Origin: Arthrobacter sp. Soil762
Lineage (GTDB): Bacteria > Actinomycetota > Actinomycetes > Actinomycetales > Micrococcaceae
DNA: 64,000 bases
Reading direction: 5' to 3'
Assembly (NCBI RefSeq): GCF_001428335.1
Contig: NZ_LMSG01000001.1
Coordinates: 841 to 64,840, forward strand
Part shown: piece after piece, positions 24,482-32,848 of the stretch
Layout of the letters: every line of letters begins with the position of its first letter
Numbering within the stretch: the first letter of the stretch is position 1
The notes under the pieces: model-generated
What the model saw: only the letters and a program-made list of their open reading frames with translations
The model's database searches: none
What the model was told of the DNA's origin: nothing
Translations under genes and position numbers: made by a program

Positions 24482-25424
24482 GTGAAGACCATGGACAGCA
24501 TCCTTGAAACCCGGAACCTGCAGAAACGCTTCGGGCGGGTAAAAGCACTCGACGGTCTGGACTTGAGCGTCGCCCCGGGCGAGATCCACGGATTCCTCGG
24601 CCCCAACGGGGCCGGGAAATCTACGACCATCCGCATCCTGCTGGGACTGGTGCGCGCCAGCGGCGGCTCTGTGACCGTGTTCGGGCACGGCCCCTGGACG
24701 GACGCGGCCGCACTTCACCGCGCATCGCCTACGTCCCGGGGGACGTGAGCCTGTGGCCCAACCTGACGGGCGGGGAAGCCATCGACCTGATCAGCAGGCT
24801 GCGCGGCGGAACCGCCAACGCCGATGCCTACAGGGCCACGAAGGCAAGGCTGCAGGCCGCCTTCGAATTCGACCCGGGCAAGAAGGGCCGGTCCTACTCG
24901 AAAGGCAACCGGCAAAAAGTGGCCCTGATCGCCGCCCTCGCCACATCGGCGGACCTGTACGTCCTGGATGAGCCGACCAGCGGGCTGGACCCCATCATGG
25001 AGACCGTCTTCAACCAGGAGATCGAACGCGTTGCCCAAGCCGGCGCCACGGTGCTGTCTCCAGCCACATCCTCTCCGAGGTGGAGCGGCTCTGCGATAAG
25101 GTCACCATCATCCGGGCCGGCAAGACCGTCGAGTCCGGAACCCTTGACCAGCGCCGGCACCTGACCCGCAGCGAAGTCGCCTTCACCGCGACCGATTCCG
25201 CACGCACGCAGCTGGCCGGAAGCGGCGGCATCCGCGACCTGGCCTACGCCGGCGGACGCCTCACCTTCACCGCCGACAGCGACCAGCTGACCGCGGTCCT
25301 GCCCCTGCTGGCATCGCTGAAAGTCCAGGGCCTGACGATCACACCACCATCCCTGGAGGAACTGTTCCTGCGCCATTACGGTGATGAACTCGCCGCCGAC
25401 GGGGTGGAAGCGGGGCTGCGATGA
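24482..25424 (+). pseudogene. ABC exporter ATPase with two frameshifts
   Basis: GTG 24482 or ATG 24491. First frame: Walker [20 protein letters not shown]. After ALHR (about 24720) a base is missing. The second frame continues [17 protein letters not shown], the signature region ([16 protein letters not shown]) and Walker [14 protein letters not shown]. Near 25055 the frame shifts again to [20 protein letters not shown] and the C-terminus. Put together it is an ordinary drug/antibiotic exporter ATPase of about 310 aa that overlaps the permease by 4 nt (ATGA). Confidence 0.8.
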
Positions 25425-27041
25425 GTCTCCTGTGGATTCTCCTGCTGCACCGGCTGCGCCGGGACCGCTGGCAACTTTCCCTCTGGATCGGCGGCATCGG
25501 ACTGCTGGGGTTCTTTCGGCCACGGCCGTCGCCGACACCTACGGCGACGACGTCGGACGTGCGGGCATCATCAGGCTCGCCGTGGCGAACCCCGCCATCC
25601 TGATGCTGCGCGGCCTGCCCCAGGGCACCCGGCTGGATGCCTTCGTGTTCTTCCAGATCTTCAGGTTCCTGGCGTTGATGGCAGGACTGATGAACACCTT
25701 CCTTGCCGTGCGGCAACGCCGGGCCGAGGAAGAAAGTGGCCGGGCTGAACTGCTCGCCGCCACTTCTGCCTCGCGGAACGTTCCCACGATCGCGACCCTC
25801 GTCCACGGGTCAGTGGCCAACCTGGTGCTGTGCGCTGCCGTCGCCGCCGGGTTCACCGCCGGGGGCCTGGACCCGGCCGGATCCCTCATCGCCGGTGCCG
25901 CGGTTGCCGCCACCGGGCTGGCGTTTCTCGGGTTTGGGCTGCTCGCAGCCCAGTTCATGCGTTCGGGCCGCGGCGCGAACGCTGTTTCCACGTCCGCCGT
26001 CGTCCTGTCCTACCTGCTCCGGGGGCTCGGCGACGCGCTCGGAACACCGCAGCCCGACGGCGTGCGCATGAGCGCCGCCTGGCCCAGCTGGTTCTCACCG
26101 ATCGGATGGCACCAACAAACGGCCGCCTACACCGCAAACAACCCCGCGCCCTTGTTGCAGGGTGTGGGCTTCGCGGCTGTCGGCTCCGCAGTGGTCTTTG
26201 CCCTGCAGTCGCACCGGGACAGCGGAGCGAGCCTCCTGCCGGAACGAGCAGGACGAAAGGACGCCCCCGGGCCCTGTCCGGGTCCTTCGGCCTGGCTTGG
26301 CGGCTGCAATGGCCCACCGTGGCCGGGTGGTGCCTTGGATCCGCGGCCGCCGGCCTCCTGGCCGGTTCCTTGGCCCGGCTTGTCGAACAGGCGGCCGGGA
26401 CAGATCCGACCTTGGGAGAAGCCCTGCGAAGCATTGTGCCCGCCGGGGACATCCTGATTTCCCAGGTGCTGATTTCCGCCATGTTCAGTATGGTTGGGGT
26501 CCTCGCCGCGGCCTGCGCCGTCCAGGCCATCGTGCGGATGCGGCAGGAGGAGGCCGGCCGGACGGCCGAGCTCATCCTCGCCACCCCCGTCAGCCGGGTC
26601 CGCTGGATGCGGGACTACCTGGCCCTGGGTTCCCTCGGTGTGGTGTTGGTTCTGCTCAGCGGGGCCGTCGTCTCCGCTGCCAGTGTCCTCGTCTCCGGGG
26701 ACGTCCCGGAACGGGTTGCGGATTCGTTCATTGCCGCCGCAGTCCAGCTCCCGGCAGCCCTGGCCTATTTGGCAGTCCTGGCTTTGGTCTTTGTCCTGCT
26801 CCCGGAGATGACGGCCGCCGTGTGGTGGTCGCTCATGGGACTCGGGGCGTTCCTGGGCATTTTCGGGGGCCTGATCGGCGCCCCCGAAGCGTTGCGGAGC
26901 CTGTCCCCGTTCACCCACACGCCCATTCCGGCAGGAGCCGAGACAGACATCAGCGGAGGACTGTGGATGCTCGCCGTCGCGGCCGCCGCGGTGACTGCAG
27001 CCCTCGCCTGCATGCGTCGCCGCGGGCTGCACGCCACATGA
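25421..27041 (+). pseudogene. ABC exporter permease with two frameshifts
   Basis: ATG 25421 overlaps the ATPase stop. MSLLWILLLHRLRRDRWQLS starts the first helix. The frame then breaks near 25515 (one base missing in GGTTCTTTCGG) and continues as ADTYGDDVGRAGIIRLAVAN to about 26265, where a C/G homopolymer shifts it once more into ALSGSFGLAWRLQWPTVAGW. The restored product would be about 540 aa with some ten helices, typical of actinobacterial polyether/antibiotic ABC permeases. It pairs with the frameshifted ATPase, so the whole exporter is inactive unless the shifts are sequencing errors. Confidence 0.78.
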
Positions 27042-27065
27042 GCAACCCAGGAAACGGCGCTGCGC

Positions 27066-27108
27066 GGGACTTCCGGCCCTAACCATCCGGACCCGCACAG
27101 CGGAAACT
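27066..27108 (+). promoter_or_regulatory. DosR-like box + 21 nt + -10 (USP 27176)
   Basis: GGGACTTCCGGCCCTA (27066-27081), 21 nt, GAAACT (27103-27108). It lies just downstream of the broken exporter and drives the tandem USP at 27176. Confidence 0.75.
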
Positions 27109-27175
27109 GAAACAGACACCACCCCCGGTCCCGGTCCCGGACCAGGACCAGAGATCAGGAAGAGCAGGCCATGCC

Positions 27176-28039
27176 ATGAAAAATCCCATTGTCGTCGGCG
27201 TGAACGATTCCGGCAGCAGCGAAGCGGCGCTGGCCTGGGCGATGCACAGGGCCGCGGCCCTGAAAATGCCCGTACTCCTCGTCCACGCGGTGGATGACCG
27301 ATGGACGTACGACACCCCCGGCTACTACGAGATGCTCAGGAAGGCAGGGGCCGAGCTCGTTGCCACAGCGAAGGCCCGTGCCCTCGCCGAAGCGCCGTCC
27401 GTCGACGTCCGCACCATGCTCGGCTCCGGCAGCCCGGGATATGCCCTGCGGAAGCGCTCCAAGGACGCCGCGATGATGGTCATCGGCTCCGGACATGCCT
27501 GGCCCGGCGGCACCCTGACCGACCGGGCCCTGCAGATCGCCGCCGTGGCCACCTGCCCGGTTGCCGTCATCGGTGAGCACGATCCTGCTGCCCGCCACGG
27601 AATTCTGGTTGGCGTGGACGGCTCCGAAGAATCAACCCAGGCGGTGGCCTTCGCCGCCGCGGAGGCAGACCGCGACGGTCAGGGACTTACCGTGCTGCAC
27701 GCCTTCCGTGGCCCCAACCGCTGGGTCCAGAAGGGCATGCCGGAAAGCAACTTCGCGGAACTCATCGTCGAAGAAGAACGCATCGTCCTGGCCGAGACGA
27801 TCGCCGGACTGGCCGATATCTACCCCGACCTTGTCGTACACCAGGTCCTGGAAACGGACAAGGAACCGGCCGACGCACTGGTTGCGTCAGCCCAGGACGC
27901 GCGCCTGCTGGTCCTCGGAAGCCGGGGCCGCGGCAGCTTCAAACGGCTCATGCTGGGATCGACCGCCCACACGGTCCTCACACACTTGCCCTGCCCCACC
28001 ATCATCACCCGTGTGCGCACGGTCAAGCACGCCCGGTAG
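27176..28039 (+). CDS. Tandem-domain universal stress protein
   Basis: 287 aa from ATG 27176 (another ATG 5 nt upstream is out of frame). Domain 1 (about 1-145) starts PIVVGVNDSGSSEAALAWAM; its loop is IGSGHAWPGGTLTDRALQIA, so the classical G-x2-G-x9-G is altered. Domain 2 (about 146-280) starts GILVGVDGSEESTQAVAFAA and has the canonical GSRGRGSFKRLMLGSTAHTV. Two-domain USPs of this length are common in DosR regulons (for example Rv2005c, Rv2623). It converges on the USP relic at 28023-28954, with which its end overlaps. Confidence 0.9.
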   Translation: MKNPIVVGVNDSGSSEAALAWAMHRAAALKMPVLLVHAVDDRWTYDTPGYYEMLRKAGAELVATAKARALAEAPSVDVRTMLGSGSPGYALRKRSKDAAMMVIGSGHAWPGGTLTDRALQIAAVATCPVAVIGEHDPAARHGILVGVDGSEESTQAVAFAAAEADRDGQGLTVLHAFRGPNRWVQKGMPESNFAELIVEEERIVLAETIAGLADIYPDLVVHQVLETDKEPADALVASAQDARLLVLGSRGRGSFKRLMLGSTAHTVLTHLPCPTIITRVRTVKHAR

Positions 28040-28954
28040 GCGAACAGCGAGGTCGGAGAACAGCGGCAGGCCGGCAGTGAAAGCCGCTTTCAGCGGGTCC
28101 TTGCCGTCTGCCGGCGGTCGGGACCGGCGCGGGCGGGTCCTGATGGCGGACCTGGGCGCCGGGGCGTCGCTGTGCGTGCTGACGGCCGGGCCGCACGACG
28201 AGGACGGGGCACTGGGTCCCGACGACCATGGCTTGGGCGTCGTGCGCCTCGTTCAACAGGGTTCCGGCGATGGAAGAGCCAGCCAGCAGGCGTTCCTCGA
28301 CGATGAGGCCAGGTAGTGCGTCAAGGGCGCGGCGGACCGCCGCATCCAGCACTTCCCTGGCATTGGGGGTGTCAGGCCTTGTTCCGGGCTGGTGCTGCTC
28401 TCCGTGCTTCTGCGCACATGGATGACCCTCAGGGTGGTCTCGAACAGTGTGGCCAGGGTGCAGGCGTGCCGGAGGGCGGGTTCCCATTCCTCGACGTCGA
28501 TTCCGACGACGACAGGACCGTTGGGGTGTTCTCCTGTTCTGACGATGGCCACAGGGCAGGCGGCAGTGGAGGCCAGCTCGAGGCTGACGGAGCCGACCAG
28601 CAAACCCATGAAGCCGCCGAGCCCCCGGCTGCCAACGACCAGCATGGTGGCGCCGGAAGAGAGTTTCCTGAGGTTCTCGGCAGCCCAGCCGTACATGAGA
28701 CCGGTGGTGATGGTCAGTCCAGGGACCTCGGCATGGGCGTATCCTGCTCCTTCGGCGACGATTGCTTCGGCGGCATGGCGCAGTCCGCTGTCCGCAACCC
28801 CAGGCACGGGACCGAGGTCATGGGTGAGGGCTGGCCACAGCGAGCAATGTACCAGGTGGAGTTCGCCGCCACGGAGCGAGGCCTGCCGGGCGGCCCAGCG
28901 GACAGCAGGGCCGGCTTCGGACGATCCGTCATACCCGACAACAAGGTGATCCAT
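28023..28954 (-). pseudogene. Tandem universal stress protein, frameshifted and with ATP-loop deletion
   Basis: ATG 28954 opens HLVVGYDGSSEAGPAVRWAA. Domain 1 is complete, with GSRGLGGFMGLLVGSVSLEL. In domain 2 (VVVGIDVEEWEPALRHACTL) the frame shifts near 28375 and resumes as REVLDAAVRRALDALPGLIV. There MVVG is followed directly by TQCPVLVVRP, so the 20-odd residues of the second ATP loop are gone. It lies 55 nt after the PPOX fragment and shares its DosR-like promoter. Confidence 0.75.
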
Positions 28955-29009
28955 GACTCTCCTGGGGTTCGTTGGTGGTTGTCCGGGCGGTGGTCTAAGG
29001 CGTGCTTTG

Positions 29010-29252
29010 TCAGGCGAGGTGCACGTGGCGTCCGGTCACGGTGGCCGCATGGATCCGGATGAAGAGGTTCCGTTTCCCGCCGGCCCAAGGCTCTGCCATG
29101 GTCTGTCCCCACAGATCCGTGAGCATGTCCGGGTCCAGGACGTGGGAGGAAGGCCCGCTGACCAGCACCGACCAGCCCTCGCTGCGGTCGGTCCGGGAGT
29201 TGTCAATCTGGAACGAGGAGCTGCGGCCTGGTTCCATGCCCGGTAGGGACAT
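29010..29252 (-). pseudogene. PPOX-fold protein lacking its N-terminal half, promoter intact
   Basis: ATG 29252 (AGGAGAAAGAAA upstream) begins MSLPGMEPGRSSSFQIDNSR and continues as the C-terminal half of the PPOX subgroup seen at 18091: EGWSVLVSGPSSHV, MAEPWAGGKRNLFIRI, VTGRHVHLA. The start MSL is also shared with that paralog, so about 70 residues between start and the FQID block were removed in frame. The DosR-like box and -10 upstream are well conserved. Confidence 0.75.
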
Positions 29253-29314
29253 TTTCTTTCTCCTGTCGGACGGATGCTTTGTGCGGACCCAAAGCGTGTC
29301 CGTCATCTGCCTGA

Positions 29315-29357
29315 AGCCTATGAAGCCATCAGCTTCCGGTGTAGGGCCGAAGGTCTC
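29315..29357 (-). promoter_or_regulatory. DosR-like box + 21 nt + -10 (PPOX fragment / USP relic)
   Basis: Minus strand: GAGACCTTCGGCCCTA (29342-29357), 21 nt, TAGGCT (29315-29320). A high-quality site in front of two damaged genes. Confidence 0.72.
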
Positions 29358-29372
29358 CTCGCCGGCAGGGCT

Positions 29373-29660
29373 TCAAATGCCAGCGGCCTTGGCAATCAAG
29401 GACTCTTCCCAGAGTCTGGCCCGTTCAATCTCTCCCGGGCCCAACCGTGGCTCCGTGGTGACCTTGAAGCTCTCCGGTTCAGCGACGATCTCGAATCCCG
29501 CTTCGTGCAGCAGCGCGGTGATGCCCTTGGAAGCCCGGCCAGTCAGAAGTGCCGGACCCTGGGCTCGCGTGTCGAAGGCGGCCGCCTTGCGTCTTGGAGC
29601 CTGTGGCCGCAGCGTCGCCAGCCAGTCGCGGATGCCAGCATCGGCGTGCGGCTCCATCGA
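29373..29660 (-). pseudogene. Flavodoxin-family protein, C-terminal fragment
   Basis: The frame ending at 29373 reads IRDWLATLRPQAPRRKAAAF, DTRAQGPALLTGRASKGITA and FEIVAEPESFKVTTEP, then GEIERARLWEESL. This is the last third of flavodoxin-domain proteins seen in many actinobacteria (AAFDTR, VAEPESFFV). The FMN-binding N-terminus is not present upstream. It is the outermost recognisable fragment on this side of the DosR-like island. Confidence 0.6.
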
Positions 29661-29963
29661 GAGCGAAGCGGTCGAGGCTGAGGCGGAGCGATAGAAATGC
29701 GCCGGGGGGGCGAACGCAGCGGCGGGCGACCCGAATCGTCTCTCGCAGCATCATGTCGGGATGTGGCCAGCACCATATGCCCCTTCACTGGGGAGGCATA
29801 GGATCCGCGCTTCCTTGGTATGAATGGTGTGGAGAAGAAGCCGGTCCGCGGATTTGTCGTAGCGGATCCGGCGCCTGTGCGGATAGCATCGGCGCGATAT
29901 TCCCTTGGACATTGTGTGTCTCGCGGATGCATGGTGGGTGAAAGCAACGAGGGAAGGGCGCGG

Positions 29964-31586
29964 ATGTCTACGAATCTGCCGGCAGACCCCACGAGTGATG
30001 CCGGGCGGACTGACGTCCGGTCGGCCCTGCTGGGAGGGACGACTTTTCGGAGCCTGAGTGAGCAGGCGCTCTCTCCAAAAGAGGAGAAGTTCGAGCGGGC
30101 GCGGTAAACAGTGGGTTTCTTCCTCGCCCCTGCGGTCGCGTTTACCTTCGCGCTGTTGCCCGTGCCCATGGACCGGACATAACAGCTTCTAGCTGCGGTT
30201 CTGCTGGGTGTGATCATCCTGTGGATCTGTGAACCCATTCCCATTCCTGTGGGAGGCCTTCTGGGAGTGGCCGCCGTCGTGCTCCTCGGCGTCGCCCCGG
30301 CCAGTGAGGTCCTGGCCCCATTCGGGTCGACGACGATCTTCACCTTCATCGGCGCTTTCATACTCGCCCAGGCGATGCTTAAGCACGGCATCGCTCGACG
30401 GCTCGCTTTCGCGGTGCTCTCTGTGCCTGGCGTGGCCACGTCCACTTACCGCGTAATCATCGCCTTCGGCGTCATCACGTGTCTTTTGTCGGCCTTCGTG
30501 TCGAACACGGCGACAGTGGCGATGCTCATGCCCACAGCCCTCGGAATCCTCGCCGTCATTGCCCAGCTCATGCAGGACCGCGGTATTGTTCGGGCCGACT
30601 TTGACCGGCTCCGCCTGAGAGTGGGCGCCGCGCTAATGCTCATGCTGGCGTACGGTGCCAGCGTCGGAGGGCTCCTGACACCGGTCGGCTCCCCGCCCAA
30701 TCTCATCGGCCGGGGCCTGATCGAGGAGGCTACGGGGGAACGTATTTCCTTCGCCCAGTGGACGGCTACCGCAGCTCCGCTCTGCCTGGCCATGTTCGTG
30801 GTGCTGGCGGTGACTATGTTCCTGCTCAACAAGCCCGAAGTCCGTCGGATCGAGGGCGTTGAGGAGTACATCCGTGAGCAGAAGGCGGCCCACGGCAAAA
30901 TGTCGCGGGCGGAAGTAAACACGCTGATCGCTTTCGGGTTCACCGTCAGCTTCTGGCTGCTTCCAGCTGTGGCCAGCCTGGTCACGGGCACAGCCTCCGC
31001 TCTCTACCTCTTCCTGGATGACCGGCTGGATGAGGGTATCGTGGCTGTGCTCGGAGCGTCGCTGCTGTTCATTCTTCCCACGAACTGGAAAGAACGCCGG
31101 GCCACGCTCATCTGGTCGGACGCCGCGAGAATCGACTGGGGAACCATCATCCTCTTCGGCACCGGCATTATTTTCGGGTCTCTCCTGGCAGCTACCGGGC
31201 TGGCAGAGAGCATCGGGGCCGCCGCGGCCCAGAACCTCAACATCACCAACGTTGTCGCCATCACGGCGTTCTCCGCGGTTTTGGCCGTCCTCATCTCGGA
31301 GACGACCAGCAACACCGCCTCCGCGGCCGTCGTCGTGCCTATCGTTATCCCGCTCTGCCAGGCGATGGGGGTTGATCCGTTTGTGCCTGCGCTGGCGGCG
31401 ACCTTCGCCGCGTCCTTCGGATTTATGCTGCCCGTCTCCACCCCGCAAAATGCGATTGTCTACGGTTCGGGCGCCGTTCCGATCATCAGGATGATCCGCA
31501 CCGGGGTGGTCTTCGACATCCTCGGGGCGCTCCTGATCGTCAGTATCGTCCCGGTGATGGTAGCTGTCACCGGCATCGGCCGGTAA
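29964..31586 (+). pseudogene. SLC13/DASS-family anion transporter interrupted by two TAA codons
   Basis: ATG 29964 follows GGAAGGG. The frame is continuous from MSTNLPADP to the end at 31586 except for TAA at 30105-30107 (FERAR-stop-TVGFFLAP) and TAA at 30180-30182 (PMDRT-stop-QLLAAVLLG). Both are one transition from CAA (Gln). The rest is an intact divalent-anion:Na+ symporter with both signature motifs, VSNTATVAMLMP and ETTSNTASAAVVVPI. A protein from GTG 30210 (458 aa) would lack the first helix. Substrate is probably a C4-dicarboxylate or sulfate-like anion. Confidence 0.82.
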
Positions 31587-31640
31587 CCGCGGGCGCCGTC
31601 CGTTCCTGGCCGTGGCCGGCCGGAATTCACGGCAAACAAA

Positions 31641-31671
31641 TCGTCCGCCCGGGTCACCCCCGAGCGGACGA
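31641..31671. terminator. Bidirectional hairpin between transporter and glycerate kinase
   Basis: Arms TCGTCCGCCCGGG and CCCGAGCGGACGA pair over 13 positions with one mismatch, around the loop TCACC. It lies between two convergent genes. Confidence 0.7.
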
Positions 31672-31698
31672 ATCTGTTCCTGAAGCAGGTTTGAACCG

Positions 31699-32847
31699 CT
31701 ACAGGAGGCTTGTTCCGATATCTTTGCCGATCCTGCGGAGCAGGGCGGCGGAGAGGTCGGGGTCTTTGGAGGAGTCCTGGTCGGTGTACTCGGCAAGTGT
31801 GTACACGCGGGTCAATGCCATTTCCGCCCACCTCTCCTTGGGGAGGAGGGAGCGGCCGGCGACGGCGATGATCGGGCGGGCGCCGGAGCGGCGCGCTACG
31901 GCGGCGGGCAACTTACCGGCCAGGGTCTGTTCGTCGATGCTGCCTTCGCCGGTGATGACGATGTCGCAGTTGTCCTTGCGGGTGTTGAAGTCCAGCAGGT
32001 CCAGGAAGTAGTCGGCGCCCGAGACCTGTTTCGCCCCGAGCAGCAGGCAGGCGTAGCCGATGCCGCCGGCGCTGCCGGCGCCTTCGTGTTCTGCCAGGGC
32101 CGCCGCGTAGGCGGATCCGGCCTCGGTCATTTTGGCGATGAAGTGCTCAAGCGCCTGGTCGAGTGCTGTGACGTCTTCGGGTGAGGCGCCCTTTTGGGGT
32201 CCGAAGACGGCCGGCGCGCCCTGGGCTCCGAGCAAGGGGTTGTGGACGTCGCTGGCGACGATGAGTTCGGTATCGGCCAGTTCGGGCAGCGCGGTGCTGT
32301 GGACGGTGTGGATTTGGGTCAGGGTCCGGCCGCTGCCGTAGAGTTGCCGACCGTCGGCATCGCGGAAGCTATAGCCGAGGGCGGTGAGCATGCCCATGCC
32401 GCCGTCGGTGCTGGCACTGCCGCCGAGGGCCATGACGATCCGGGCGGGGTTGAGGCTGAGGGCGAACAGGATGGCTTCGCCGAAGCCTCGGCTGGATGCG
32501 TTCAGCGGCTCAAGCTTTCCCTCGGGCAGCAGCCCGAGGCCGCAGGTGTTGGCGACCTCGACGACGGCGGTGACGCCGTCGAAAGCGATGCTGGCCTGGG
32601 TGTGCTGTCCGGTGGGTCCGGCAACGGTGTACGTGCGTCGGGTGAAGCCGGAGGCGACGGCGGCGTCTACGCTGCCGTCACCTCCGTCCGCGAGTGGAAG
32701 GAGTTCGCAAAGGACCGTCCCGGTTTCGGTTGCGGAGCGCAGTCCGGCTGCCAGGGCGTCAGCTACTTCGCTGGCGGTGAGGCTGCCTTTGAACTTGTCG
32801 GGTGCGATGAGGGTCCGGACGGTCTGCGGGGCGGTTGTACTGGTCAT
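31699..32847 (-). CDS. Glycerate kinase (GlxK/GarK type)
   Basis: 382 aa from ATG 32847, which comes one base after the stop of the symporter gene (TGA-G-ATG), so it is coupled. APDKFKGSLTASEVADAL, PLADGGDGSVDA, GLGLLPEGKLEPLNASSRG, ALGGSASTDGGMGML and VVITGEGSIDEQTLAGK are the family blocks. It phosphorylates D-glycerate with ATP (to 2- or 3-phosphoglycerate). As the last gene after a tartrate dehydrogenase-type enzyme and a dicarboxylate symporter, it fits a route in which tartrate is converted to glycerate and fed to glycolysis. Confidence 0.92.
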   Translation of the reverse strand: MTSTTAPQTVRTLIAPDKFKGSLTASEVADALAAGLRSATETGTVLCELLPLADGGDGSVDAAVASGFTRRTYTVAGPTGQHTQASIAFDGVTAVVEVANTCGLGLLPEGKLEPLNASSRGFGEAILFALSLNPARIVMALGGSASTDGGMGMLTALGYSFRDADGRQLYGSGRTLTQIHTVHSTALPELADTELIVASDVHNPLLGAQGAPAVFGPQKGASPEDVTALDQALEHFIAKMTEAGSAYAAALAEHEGAGSAGGIGYACLLLGAKQVSGADYFLDLLDFNTRKDNCDIVITGEGSIDEQTLAGKLPAAVARRSGARPIIAVAGRSLLPKERWAEMALTRVYTLAEYTDQDSSKDPDLSAALLRRIGKDIGTSLL

Positions 32848-32848
32848 C

